Source: Oscillospiraceae bacterium
Lineage (GTDB): Bacteria; Bacillota; Clostridia; Oscillospirales; Ruminococcaceae
DNA: 34,941 bases
Direction of reading: 5' to 3'
NCBI GenBank assembly: GCA_015067245.1
Contig: SVMV01000008.1
Span: 1 to 34,941 of the forward strand
Made by a program: the position numbers and the translations under genes. A model generated the notes under the pieces. That model was not told the origin of the DNA. It saw only the letters and a list, made by a program, of their open reading frames with translations, and did not search any database. This document shows positions 1 through 8,340 of this stretch, piece after piece. Every line of letters begins with the position of its first letter. Within the stretch, counting starts at the first letter, position 1.

Positions 1-1964
1 GCTCGTGTAATACCTACATAGGCAAGACGGCGTTCTTCTTCTATATCGTCAGGATTATATTTTGACATTTCTCCTGGGAATATGCCTTCTTCTACCCCTA
101 CAATAAATACATAAGGAAATTCAAGACCTTTTGCCGAATGGATTGTCATAAGTGTTACGCTGTCTGCATCCTGGTCGTAATTGTCAATATCACTGATAAG
201 ACTTACTTCTTCAAGAAACATGCGCAGTGTAGCATCTTCGCCATTGTTGTTTTTATACTCCTGCATATTGGTTACAAGCTGACCAACGTTTTCAAGGCGT
301 GTTTTGCCTTCTTCTCCCTGCGCCATAAGCATATCTTCGTAACCTGTAATACGAATAAGGTTTGGTACAATATGTTCCATTGGGCACTCTTCACAGAGTG
401 TTTTTATTTTTTCGTATATATCACGGAAACTGATAATTGCACTTGCCCCACGGCTGAGCTGCGGATAATCATAAACATTTTTGATTATTTCTATCATTGA
501 TGTGCCGTTTTCCTTAGCAAGATTAGAGATTGTTTCGATTGTTGTATTGCCTATTTTGCGGGCAGGTGTGTTAATAATGCGTTTTAAACGCAAGTCATCT
601 TCGGGATTTATTGCCACATTGATATATGCAAGGATATCCTTGATTTCCATACGGTCATAGAAGCGGTGACCACCGATAATACGGTAGCTGATACCGCTTC
701 TTGCCAAAGCATTTTCCACCGCACTGGACTGCATATTCATACGGTACAACACAGCGTGGTCACTGAGTTTTGCGCCTTTTTTAACATTGTCTGCAATTAT
801 ATCAACAATGTTACGGCTTTCATCAAACTCTTTTGGCAGAGAATAGATTTTCACCTTTTCCCCATCACCTTTGCTGGTCCACAAAGTTTTGCCTTTGCGC
901 CCCTGATTGTTTCTGATAACAGAGTTTGCAGCATCAAGAATATTGGATGTGGAACGGTAGTTCTGTTCCAGACGGATAACCTTTGCACCCTCAAAATGCT
1001 CTTCAAAGCTTAAGATATTTTCGATTGTAGCACCGCGGAAACGGTAGATGCTCTGGTCGTCATCACCAACCACGCAGATGTTGTTGTGGCCCTGTGCAAG
1101 CAAATGCACCAATTCAAACTGGGCTGTGCTGGTATCCTGATATTCGTCAACCATAACATATCTGTATCTGTTCTGATAATAGCTGAGTACATCTTCGTTA
1201 TCTTTAAAAAGCTGTACTGTGTAATATATCAAATCATCAAAGTCAAATGCATTGGCTTTTTTAAGACGCTTCTGATATTCTTCGTAGCACTTTACAATAA
1301 GCTTTTCGTGAGCATTTGCCGCAAATTCGTTTGCCTGCTGAGGTGAGATAAGCTTATCCTTATAACCTGACATACGGCTCATTACACTTTTAAGCTGAAC
1401 AAACTTATCATCTATGTTAAAGTCTTTCATTATCTCTTTGATAATGCGCTTCTGGTCGTCTGTGTCATAAATGGTAAAGGAAGATTCAAAACCCACTTTA
1501 TCACCGTCACGGCGCAGTATTCTTACACATAATGAGTGAAAGGTGCTTGCCATAACATCACGGGAATATTCGCCGATAGATTTTTCAAGCCTTTCACGCA
1601 GTTCTGCAGCCGCTTTGTTTGTAAATGTTATTGCAAGAATATTGTATGGCTTTATAGGGTTTGTGGCTATTTGGTTTTCCTGTTCAAATGTAAGCTTTTC
1701 ACCATTGTTTACTGCATTTTCCAATGCCTGCAAAGTTTCTTGGCTTACATCATTTGGAAAATAATCGCTGCCATAGCTTTGGCCAAAACGCACCATATTG
1801 GATATGCGGTTGATAAGCACACTTGTTTTGCCGCTGCCTGCACCAGCAAGTATCAGAATTGGGCCCTTAACTGCATATACCGCCTGCTGCTGCATATCGT
1901 TTAAAAAGCCAAACTGTTTTTCTATGTATTGTTTTCTTAATGAAACTGCTTTGGAAAATTCCAT
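1..1964 (-). CDS. pcrA: UvrD/PcrA-type ATP-dependent DNA helicase (3' end outside window)
   Basis: This is a superfamily 1 3'-5' DNA helicase, expected to act in nucleotide excision repair and clearing of proteins or forks from DNA. The reading frame starts at ATG 1964 behind an AGAGG Shine-Dalgarno and stays open for 654 codons to the left edge, so the C-terminus is missing. Visible motifs are a Q-motif region (LNDMQQQAV, residues 21-29), Walker A AGAGSGKT (40-47, K46), motif Ia ITFTNKAA, motif II VDEYQDTS, motif III GDDDQSIYRFRGA, the YRST motif IV region, and near the edge EERRLAYVGITRA (motif VI region). About 40 extra residues lie between Walker A and motif Ia compared with Bacillus PcrA; I recall similar insertions in Oscillospiraceae helicases. 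It lies 51 bp downstream of the metallopeptidase gene, with its own possible extended -10 promoter in the gap. The helicase class is secure; PcrA versus UvrD naming is convention. Confidence 0.95.
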   Translation of the reverse strand, partial: MEFSKAVSLRKQYIEKQFGFLNDMQQQAVYAVKGPILILAGAGSGKTSVLINRISNMVRFGQSYGSDYFPNDVSQETLQALENAVNNGEKLTFEQENQIATNPIKPYNILAITFTNKAAAELRERLEKSIGEYSRDVMASTFHSLCVRILRRDGDKVGFESSFTIYDTDDQKRIIKEIMKDFNIDDKFVQLKSVMSRMSGYKDKLISPQQANEFAANAHEKLIVKCYEEYQKRLKKANAFDFDDLIYYTVQLFKDNEDVLSYYQNRYRYVMVDEYQDTSTAQFELVHLLAQGHNNICVVGDDDQSIYRFRGATIENILSFEEHFEGAKVIRLEQNYRSTSNILDAANSVIRNNQGRKGKTLWTSKGDGEKVKIYSLPKEFDESRNIVDIIADNVKKGAKLSDHAVLYRMNMQSSAVENALARSGISYRIIGGHRFYDRMEIKDILAYINVAINPEDDLRLKRIINTPARKIGNTTIETISNLAKENGTSMIEIIKNVYDYPQLSRGASAIISFRDIYEKIKTLCEECPMEHIVPNLIRITGYEDMLMAQGEEGKTRLENVGQLVTNMQEYKNNNGEDATLRMFLEEVSLISDIDNYDQDADSVTLMTIHSAKGLEFPYVFIVGVEEGIFPGEMSKYNPDDIEEERRLAYVGITR

Positions 1965-1994
1965 CAATTACCTCTGAATATTATTAATCATTTT

Positions 1995-2003
1995 ATTATA
2001 CCA
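1995..2003 (-). promoter_or_regulatory. Possible extended -10 promoter for the helicase gene
   Basis: On the minus strand the gap between the metallopeptidase and helicase genes contains TGGTATAAT, an extended -10 element (TGnTATAAT). It is about 30 bases upstream of the helicase ATG at 1964, and the AGAGG ribosome-binding site follows. No good -35 hexamer is visible at 16-18 bases. AT-rich DNA produces such matches by chance, so this is tentative. Confidence 0.35.
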
Positions 2004-2015
2004 TATATATTGGTT

Positions 2016-2540
2016 TTATGCTATATGATAACCATTTATTTCTTTTACAATTTCTTTATAATCAGGCATATATTTTTCCACCAGTCTGTAAAAATCGTCA
2101 GAGTGGTTTTTATATACTATATGTGCCAATTCGTGCACTGCAATGTACTCCCTGCATCTCTGTGGTAAAACCATTACACGGTAGGAATAGCATATAGAAT
2201 TTTTACCGCTGCAGGAACCCCAGCGTGTTTTTGCTGATGTGATTTTTATAGATGCTGGCTTAACTTCCATAATCTTGGCATATCTGTTTGTAATTTCTGT
2301 CATAACCTTAGCTGCATCTTTTTTCATCTGCACAGTTTCGGACTGTGACAGATATATTTTGCCAGCTTCAATCTGTGCAATTCTACTTTTTTGTTTTTCT
2401 ATCCAGCCAGCATTTTGGTGCACAAAACTGTCAATAAATTTTTCGCTTGTCCTTAAGCCTGCACGCACAATAACATCTCCATTTTCATCAACTGTCAGCG
2501 CTATTGTTTTTCTTCTGCTGCGTATAATTTTATAGTCCAT
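2016..2540 (-). CDS. YgjP-like (DUF45/WLM) zinc metallopeptidase domain protein
   Basis: A 174-residue cytoplasmic protein of the YgjP-like metallopeptidase family (DUF45), related to SprT/WLM zinc-dependent peptidases. The zinc-binding signature HELAH is at residues 136-140, followed by KNHSDDF (144-150), which supplies the expected third ligand, H146. The family's TRWGSC motif is at 105-110. The length is near the short end of the family, whose members usually run 170-250 residues. No signal peptide or membrane segment is present. The biological role of these proteins is poorly defined, and no substrate can be inferred here. The ATG at 2540 follows GGTGA, which lies directly after the U-tract of the mreB terminator. 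The gene therefore depends on readthrough, RNA processing or a promoter inside mreB. Confidence 0.85.
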   Translation of the reverse strand: MDYKIIRSRRKTIALTVDENGDVIVRAGLRTSEKFIDSFVHQNAGWIEKQKSRIAQIEAGKIYLSQSETVQMKKDAAKVMTEITNRYAKIMEVKPASIKITSAKTRWGSCSGKNSICYSYRVMVLPQRCREYIAVHELAHIVYKNHSDDFYRLVEKYMPDYKEIVKEINGYHIA

Positions 2541-2550
2541 ATTTCACCAA

Positions 2551-2577
2551 AAAAGGCGACGTGATATGTCGCCTTTT
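2551..2577 (-). terminator. Rho-independent terminator after mreB
   Basis: Perfect inverted repeat: AAAAGGCGAC at 2551-2560 and GTCGCCTTTT at 2568-2577, with a 7-base loop. Read on the minus strand the stem is followed by a run of six T. It begins six bases past the mreB stop codon and ends only about ten bases before the start of the next gene, leaving room for little more than that gene's ribosome-binding site. Confidence 0.85.
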
Positions 2578-2582
2578 AATTA

Positions 2583-3620
2583 TTATTTTTTGCCAAGACC
2601 TGGGGTAACATCCCTGAAACCTGATTCCAGTTTACCTTTTGTTGCAAGCTCAAATGCTTTGCCTGTACCTATAGCCACACACTGTTCACAGTTTTCAGCA
2701 ACATATACCTTGCATTTAAGTGCCTGTTCAAGACGTTTGTCAAGATTTGCCAGCCTTGCACCTGCACCTGTAAGCAAAATACCATTTTCAAAAATATCGC
2801 CAGAAAGTTCTGGTGGTGTAATTTCCAGAACATTTTTTATTGCGATGATGTACTCATCAACAATTGGGTCGATAACCGGCTGCAAGTCTTTTGTATAAAC
2901 CTTAAGTTTGCCAGGCAGCCCTTTTGCCAGATTGATGCCTTTGATTTCAAAGCAACGGTTGTTTTCATCGCTTGGAAGACAGTCTGCAACTTCGTGCTTA
3001 AGCTGCTGAGCTGTTTTTTGTCCTGCATAAAAACTGTATTTGTTTTTAAGCATTTTGATAATTTCACGGTCGATTGCATTGCCTGCCAGTTTAATTGATT
3101 TGGAACAAACAATACCACCAAGTGAAATAACCGCAATATCGGTTGTACCGCCGCCGATATCAACAATAATATTGCCGTTTGCCTCTACAATATTTATACC
3201 TGCACCAATAGCTGCTGCAATTGGTTCTTCTATAATAAGCACCTGTCTTGCACCTGAAGAAACTGCAGCATCAACAACAGCATTTTCTTCAATGCCCGTA
3301 ACTGCACTTGGAACACAGATACTTACCTTTGGTTTAACAATTTTAGAATTGTATGCCTTGCCAATAAAATATTTTACCATTTCTTTGGTAAGTGTATAGT
3401 TGGATATTACACCATCTTTAAGCGGGTACTCCGCAATTATATTTTTATGTGTTTTGCCCACCATTTCATAAGCTTTCTGACCAAATGCAATAGGTTCTCC
3501 GCTTTCTGCGTCGTAAGCAACAACACTTGGCTCATTTATTACTATGCCTTCGTCTTCTTTATATATCATAACCTTGGTTGTGCCCAAGTCTATACCAATA
3601 CCTGTTTCGTTTGATGCCAT
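2583..3620 (-). CDS. mreB: MreB-family actin-like rod-shape protein
   Basis: A 345-residue bacterial actin homologue, expected to form membrane-associated filaments that organise elongation-mode peptidoglycan synthesis. The actin-fold ATPase motifs are visible: phosphate-1 GIDLGTTKVMIY (9-20), phosphate-2 VDIGGGTTDIAVIS (153-166) and an adenosine motif LTGAGARL near the C-terminus. The length is normal for MreB (330-350). The phosphate-1 loop reads DLGTTKV rather than the usual DLGTANT, so this is a divergent MreB/Mbl-like paralogue. No mreC or mreD gene is next to it. It lies 15 bp downstream of comF and looks cotranscribed with recD2 and comF; AAGGA precedes the ATG by nine bases. A strong terminator follows. 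Confidence 0.9.
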   Translation of the reverse strand: MASNETGIGIDLGTTKVMIYKEDEGIVINEPSVVAYDAESGEPIAFGQKAYEMVGKTHKNIIAEYPLKDGVISNYTLTKEMVKYFIGKAYNSKIVKPKVSICVPSAVTGIEENAVVDAAVSSGARQVLIIEEPIAAAIGAGINIVEANGNIIVDIGGGTTDIAVISLGGIVCSKSIKLAGNAIDREIIKMLKNKYSFYAGQKTAQQLKHEVADCLPSDENNRCFEIKGINLAKGLPGKLKVYTKDLQPVIDPIVDEYIIAIKNVLEITPPELSGDIFENGILLTGAGARLANLDKRLEQALKCKVYVAENCEQCVAIGTGKAFELATKGKLESGFRDVTPGLGKK

Positions 3621-3635
3621 AATGCTACATCCTTT

Positions 3636-4298
3636 CTACAATTTATTATTGTACGCAAAAACAACTGCAATAACCATGGCTGCACCACCTTTTTTAAGGC
3701 ACCTGGCAACCTCTTCCAGTGAATAACCAGTGGATATTATATCGTCAATTATTAAAATGTTTTTTCCTTTTACTTCTGTGTTAAGTTTAAATGCACCTTT
3801 AAGGTTGTTTTTGCGCTTTGTTAAAGATAAATCATGCTGATTTTTTGTCTTTTTACTTTTTGTAATAACATTTTTATTATACTGCAAACCGACATTTTTT
3901 GCAATTATGCGGGCCATCTCCTGTGGCAGGTCATACTCCTGTGTGTAAAATTTGGATTTATGTGCAGGCATAGAAATAATTGTATCTATCCTGTTTTCCG
4001 CACAGAATTCTGTAATGTCAAAAGGGATAAGAGATGCAAATCCATCCAGAAATCTGCCACAGTTTTTGTATTTTGCATACAGCAGACCGTCACGTATCTG
4101 GCCTTTGTAATAATAAAACGATACACATTTATCAAGGTTTTTAAAACATGTGTGTTTTATTTGCGACGCATGCTTATCTATCTTTAAATGCTGTATATTA
4201 TGGCTGCATTTTAAACACACACTGCCCATTGTAACAATATCACCGCAAAACATACATTTATGCGGAAAGAAGAATTTTAAAACACTGTCTTTAACCAT
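3636..4298 (-). CDS. comF: ComF family phosphoribosyltransferase-like protein
   Basis: A 220-residue ComF/GntX-type protein. The N-terminus carries a four-cysteine zinc-finger-like knuckle (C15, C18, C28, C31), and the C-terminal half is a type I phosphoribosyltransferase fold with the PRPP-binding loop ILIIDDIISTGYS (181-193). ComF supports DNA uptake in naturally competent bacteria, but it is also widely kept in species with no known competence, so the role here is uncertain. The start overlaps the recD2 stop by eight bases (ATGGTTAA), which indicates translational coupling, and mreB follows 15 bp downstream. The recD2-comF-mreB order fits a conserved clostridial housekeeping block. Confidence 0.9.
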   Translation of the reverse strand: MVKDSVLKFFFPHKCMFCGDIVTMGSVCLKCSHNIQHLKIDKHASQIKHTCFKNLDKCVSFYYYKGQIRDGLLYAKYKNCGRFLDGFASLIPFDITEFCAENRIDTIISMPAHKSKFYTQEYDLPQEMARIIAKNVGLQYNKNVITKSKKTKNQHDLSLTKRKNNLKGAFKLNTEVKGKNILIIDDIISTGYSLEEVARCLKKGGAAMVIAVVFAYNNKL

Positions 4299-6489
4299 TT
4301 ATCTCTTCCAGAAAATATTTTATGCCAGAATACCGCAGCTGTTTGCGGTGGTTTTGTGTCATCTGCTGCAGAATATAGGGTTTGCCGATTATTACAAGCA
4401 AATCTTTAGCCCTTGTTATTGCTGTGTATAGCAGATTGCGGTACTGAAGTTCTTTTGCTGTGTCAGAAATGCACAGTATAACAGCCTTGAATTCACATCC
4501 CTGACTTTTGTGTACAGTTACGGCATAAGAATGCTCAAGCTGTGGGAATTCTTCCTGTGTGTATGTGTAAAGCCTGTCTTCAAAACGGATATACATAAGT
4601 TTATTAAAGGTATCTATCCTTTCTATAACACCAATATCACCATTGAAAACACCTATATCACCTGTGCCGTCATCTTTTATATATTCAAGGTCATAGTTAT
4701 TCTTTATCTGCATAACCTTATCGCATTCGCGGAATACAACACCATTAAAGGATATCTCCTTTTTGTTTGCTGCAGGCGGATTAAGGCTTTTTTGCAGCAC
4801 AACATTTATATTTGCTGTTCCCCCGCGTTTTTTGCGTGAAGGGCAAAGCACCTGAATATCGTCGTAACTGTCATATCCGTATGCTTTTGGCAGCCTGTCT
4901 GTTACAAACTGCACCATAAGTTCTTCAGCCCTTTCTCCGTCAGCGTCTATAAAGAAAAAGTCGCTGTTTTTGCCTGCACTTACTGGTGCAATGCCGTTGT
5001 TTATGTTGTGTGCATTTACAACAATCTGACTTTGCTGGGACTGGCGGAAAATCTCGGTGAGCATAACGCATGGCACAATATCACTTTCGATCAAGTCTTT
5101 AAGTATATTTCCAGGACCAACAGCCGGAAGCTGATTTGAGTCTCCAACTATAACTATTCTGCAGTTTGATTTTACAGCAGAAACAAGCTGTGAAAACAGC
5201 ACTATATCCACCATGGAAAATTCGTCTATTATAAGCACCTGACAAGGTAAAGGATTATCCTGATTGCGTGAAAAACGCAAGGTATCCTTGCTGCCTGGCA
5301 TAACTTCCAGCAGTCTGTGGATTGTTTTTGCATTTCTGCCCGATAAATCGGTAAGACGTTTTGCAGCACGGCCTGTTGGCGCGCACAGACTTATCTTTAA
5401 GCCTTCGGCTTCAAATAAGGTAATTATGGCTTTAACCAACGTTGTTTTACCTGTGCCTGGTCCGCCTGTGATAATTGATACAGGTGAATTATAAACTTTG
5501 GATATGGCTTCTTTTTGCTTTGCGGCATATTTTATATCGTTAATCTGCTCAACATAGGTTATCAGCTGATTTACATCTTCTTTTATTTCCACATTATTTG
5601 CCATAAGCTCTGACAATTTTTGCGTTATAACCCTTTCAGCTATATACAATTCTGCCATAAACACAAATGGAGTATCATACAGGTTTTCTTCTATAAGCAG
5701 CCCCTGTTCAAAAAGGCCGTTAAGGTTATACTCCACCTTTTCGGTTTCAACAGAAATAAACTTTGCAACAGTTTCTATAAGCTTCTGTTTTGGCACACAG
5801 CTGTGGCCCTTGAGGGTGTTATGCCTTAACACAAACATTATTCCCCCTGCAATACGGCAGCTGTTGTCATATTCCATGCTCATTTTCTGGGCAATTTCGT
5901 CTGCGCGTTCAAACTCAAAAAAACATGGTTCTTCGCAAAGCACAAATGGATTGTCTGTGACAATTTCCACTGTGTTTGGGCCAAGACGTGTATATAATGT
6001 GATTGCTTCTCGGGAAGCTATACCATAATGTGCAAGCTGGATTATTGCATCCTGCACACCATGTATTTTTTTAAACTCCTGCTGTATTGTTTTTGCCTTT
6101 GAAAGGGATATTCCCTGCACCTGCGCAAGTTTTTCTGGGTGATTATCCATAATATCAAAGGTATCTTCACCAAATTTATCCACTATTCTTTTGGCAAAAA
6201 CCATACCTATGCCTTTAACTGCACCGCTTGCAAGATAGGTATAAATTGCATTTGCATCACTTGGCAGGCTTATCTCTAACTTTTGAGCCTTAAACTGCAC
6301 ACCAAAAGACGGGTGGTTGGTATACTCGCCAAAAGCCACCAGCTTTTGACCTTCACCAATACCAGCCATCTCGCCCACTACTGTTATGTATTCTGTCTCT
6401 GTTTCAAGTTCCAGAACTGTAAAACCTGTATCTTCGCTTTGAAAGGTTATATGTACAACAGTTCCTTCTATTTTCTTTAAACTTTGCAA
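4291..6489 (-). CDS. recD2: RecD2 ATP-dependent 5'-3' DNA helicase
   Basis: A superfamily 1B helicase of the RecD2 type, which works without RecBC and is linked to replication-fork maintenance and recombination control. I place the start at TTG 6489 (732 residues), because GGAAGG lies six bases upstream. The frame could extend 14 codons to a GTG at 6531, but that has no ribosome-binding site and overlaps a promoter. In TTG numbering there are an N-terminal OB-like region, tandem helix-hairpin-helix segments (about 93-130), Walker A ITGGPGTGKTTL (340-351), Walker B IIDEFSMVD (420-428), the VHKSQG motif (659-664) and LYTAITRAKD (687-696). Length matches the family. comF overlaps its end by eight bases. 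Confidence 0.93.
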   Translation of the reverse strand: MQSLKKIEGTVVHITFQSEDTGFTVLELETETEYITVVGEMAGIGEGQKLVAFGEYTNHPSFGVQFKAQKLEISLPSDANAIYTYLASGAVKGIGMVFAKRIVDKFGEDTFDIMDNHPEKLAQVQGISLSKAKTIQQEFKKIHGVQDAIIQLAHYGIASREAITLYTRLGPNTVEIVTDNPFVLCEEPCFFEFERADEIAQKMSMEYDNSCRIAGGIMFVLRHNTLKGHSCVPKQKLIETVAKFISVETEKVEYNLNGLFEQGLLIEENLYDTPFVFMAELYIAERVITQKLSELMANNVEIKEDVNQLITYVEQINDIKYAAKQKEAISKVYNSPVSIITGGPGTGKTTLVKAIITLFEAEGLKISLCAPTGRAAKRLTDLSGRNAKTIHRLLEVMPGSKDTLRFSRNQDNPLPCQVLIIDEFSMVDIVLFSQLVSAVKSNCRIVIVGDSNQLPAVGPGNILKDLIESDIVPCVMLTEIFRQSQQSQIVVNAHNINNGIAPVSAGKNSDFFFIDADGERAEELMVQFVTDRLPKAYGYDSYDDIQVLCPSRKKRGGTANINVVLQKSLNPPAANKKEISFNGVVFRECDKVMQIKNNYDLEYIKDDGTGDIGVFNGDIGVIERIDTFNKLMYIRFEDRLYTYTQEEFPQLEHSYAVTVHKSQGCEFKAVILCISDTAKELQYRNLLYTAITRAKDLLVIIGKPYILQQMTQNHRKQLRYSGIKYFLEEING

Positions 6490-6521
6490 AATGTACCTTC
6501 CGATATTATTATTACAAAAAT

Positions 6522-6530
6522 ATTGTATCA
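6522..6530 (-). promoter_or_regulatory. Extended -10 promoter upstream of recD2
   Basis: The minus strand reads TGATACAAT, a TGn-extended -10 box (TACAAT at 6522-6527), 33 bases upstream of the TTG start. The sequence at the -35 position (TGGATA, 17 bases away) is weak. It would drive recD2-comF-mreB. Its overlap with the upstream GTG codon supports the downstream TTG as the real start. Confidence 0.5.
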
Positions 6531-6569
6531 CAATTATCAGTTGTTATCCATATAAAAATAAAGTTGTCA

Positions 6570-6857
6570 TCAATTATTCACAGACATAATTTCTTTTAAA
6601 TAAGTTTCAAAATCACAATTAGAATTTTCTTCATTGCCACAATTACCTGGCGGATAAAACAACGTATAGTTATTTGGTATATTCTCCTGAACATATTTTA
6701 TCTTTTTAAATGTATTTATATCATCTTTATTTTTAAAAACAGTTACAGTAGGCGGATAGTTTTTGGCTGAATACCAGTCATTTATTGTTTCTATAAAGCA
6801 GTAAATACCAAAAAATGCAAAAGCCGTCATAACAATAAAAAGCATATCTGTAAACAT
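6570..6857 (-). CDS. Small single-pass membrane protein of unknown function
   Basis: A 95-residue protein I do not recognise. Residues 5-23 form one hydrophobic segment (LFIVMTAFAFFGIYCF), followed by a short charged stretch and a hydrophilic C-terminal domain of about 65 residues containing VTVFKN and two cysteines in a Gly/Asn-rich segment. It is likely membrane-anchored by the N-terminus; orientation is unclear. The start is supported by GGGGTG five bases before ATG 6857. That ribosome-binding site forms part of the 3' side of the terminator hairpin after the MATE gene, so translation would need readthrough transcription and an open hairpin. No separate promoter is visible in the 56 bp between the two genes. 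Confidence 0.6.
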   Translation of the reverse strand: MFTDMLFIVMTAFAFFGIYCFIETINDWYSAKNYPPTVTVFKNKDDINTFKKIKYVQENIPNNYTLFYPPGNCGNEENSNCDFETYLKEIMSVNN

Positions 6858-6865
6858 AAAAACAC

Positions 6866-6892
6866 CCCTTTGGCTTATGATATGCCAAAGGG
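6866..6892 (-). terminator. Terminator hairpin after the MATE gene, overlapping a ribosome-binding site
   Basis: Inverted repeat CCCTTTGGC (6866-6874) and GCCAAAGGG (6884-6892) with a nine-base loop. On the minus strand the stem is followed by GTGTTTTTATG, so a five-T run leads straight into the start codon of the 95-residue protein. The GGG of the 3' arm is part of that gene's Shine-Dalgarno. On the plus strand the stem is also followed by a T run, so it could act in both directions. Confidence 0.7.
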
Positions 6893-6913
6893 ATATTTTT
6901 TGATAATTATATA

Positions 6914-8275
6914 TTAAATTTCTTCGTTTTCCATTGTATTAAGTATATGTTTAAGGATAAATATACAAATAACAGTATTGATAATACCGCAAACACCATC
7001 GCCAACCGACTGTGCCACAAATGTATACTGCGGCGGCATAAATAATGGAATAAGACAAACCAGTAAAACAAATGTACCTTTTCTGAATGCAGACATACAA
7101 ACCGATATATGCGCTTTGCCCAAGGCAGTAAGGCCGTCGGTTGCTTCGTAATGCAGTGCCAAAGGAATAAGCCCAAGTGTGTATGCTTTTATTCCCCATA
7201 CAGCCATGTCGGCAAGCTGCTTGTCTTTAGTGAAAAACTGCACATAATACTGCGGTGCAAAACGTGAAATTACAAACATCACTGTACAGAACGCAACTGC
7301 CATGGCAGAAATATACGCAAAGGATTTTATAACCCTTTCTTTATTTTTTGCACCATAGTTGTAGCTTAAAACCGCCTGAGTGCCTGCTGTGATGCCACCA
7401 AGGGGGCTTAAAACTATAAGGCCATAGCTTTGAACTATGGTGGCTGCCGAAATCAGCATATCCCCCATTTCTGCACCGCCGTAGTGCTGAAGCACAACGT
7501 TAAGCACAATAAGGATTACGCTGTCTGTTGCATACATAATAAATGCAGGAAAACCCAGTGACACAATCTTTTTGGCAATAAGTCCCGATAATTTGTGTTT
7601 TTTAAGTGATATGTGAACCCTTTTGCCTGTTAAAAACGCAAGTGTCCATGCACATGACATAAACTGGGAAATAACTGTGGCCCATGCCGCACCTGCCACC
7701 TGCAGATTAAGGACAAACACAAAAATATAGTCCAGAACAATATTGGCAACGGCACCTATAACAACCGATATCATAGCCACAGTTGCAAAACCCTGACCTG
7801 TTATAAAATAGTTCATACCCAGGGCGACTATTGCAAAAACCGACCCTGATGCATATATTGCAAGATACTGCGATGCATAGCCAAAGGTTTCGCTGCTGGC
7901 GCCAAACCAAATAACCATCTGCTTGCGGAAAACAAGAAAAATTGTGGTTAGAACAAATGACATTATAATAAGAAAAGAAAAGCTGTTGGAAAGTATTTCT
8001 TCTGCCTTTTTATTGTCTCCTGCGCCCATCTTCATTGCCATATATACGCTGCCGCCAATGCCGATAAGGTTACCGAAAGAGGCAAGAAACGCTGCAATAG
8101 GCCCGCACACACCGATGCCCGCCAATGCAATTTCACCTATTTGCGGTATATTGCCGATAAACATACGGTCGATAATTGTGTACAGGACATTTACAAATTG
8201 CGCCAGCATTGACGGAATTGCCAGTTTTAAAACTATGCTGAATATAGAATCTTTTCCCAAATCTGTTGTTTTCAT
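6914..8275 (-). CDS. MATE family multidrug/cation antiporter
   Basis: A 453-residue polytopic membrane protein of the MATE family, which exports cationic drugs or metabolites in exchange for Na+ or H+. It shows the expected two-fold repeat of about six hydrophobic helices each, and the family N-terminal signature PSMLAQFVNVLYTIIDRMFIG-like stretch at about 16-36. The second half opens with the matching region around FPAFIMYATDSVILIVLN. The length is normal (440-460). AAAGG lies seven bases before the ATG. It has its own promoter, divergent from the rluA-type gene, and a terminator directly after the stop. The substrate cannot be predicted. Confidence 0.93.
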   Translation of the reverse strand: MKTTDLGKDSIFSIVLKLAIPSMLAQFVNVLYTIIDRMFIGNIPQIGEIALAGIGVCGPIAAFLASFGNLIGIGGSVYMAMKMGAGDNKKAEEILSNSFSFLIIMSFVLTTIFLVFRKQMVIWFGASSETFGYASQYLAIYASGSVFAIVALGMNYFITGQGFATVAMISVVIGAVANIVLDYIFVFVLNLQVAGAAWATVISQFMSCAWTLAFLTGKRVHISLKKHKLSGLIAKKIVSLGFPAFIMYATDSVILIVLNVVLQHYGGAEMGDMLISAATIVQSYGLIVLSPLGGITAGTQAVLSYNYGAKNKERVIKSFAYISAMAVAFCTVMFVISRFAPQYYVQFFTKDKQLADMAVWGIKAYTLGLIPLALHYEATDGLTALGKAHISVCMSAFRKGTFVLLVCLIPLFMPPQYTFVAQSVGDGVCGIINTVICIFILKHILNTMENEEI

Positions 8276-8312
8276 ATATATTAACCTTTAAAAAGAATTA
8301 TTTCCACGAAAT

Positions 8313-8340
8313 ATATTATCACAATAAAATTTGGTTGTAA
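8313..8340 (-). promoter_or_regulatory. Promoter of the MATE gene
   Basis: On the minus strand: -35 TTACAA (8335-8340), a 16-base spacer ending in TGA, and -10 TAATAT (8313-8318), giving an extended -10. It lies 38 bases upstream of the ATG at 8275. The -35 hexamer is the reverse complement of the -35 used by the divergent gene. Confidence 0.5.

Noticed and set aside
6490..6531. Longer recD2 start at GTG 6531
   Set aside because: There is no ribosome-binding site, and the codon overlaps an extended -10 box; TTG 6489 has GGAAGG at good spacing.
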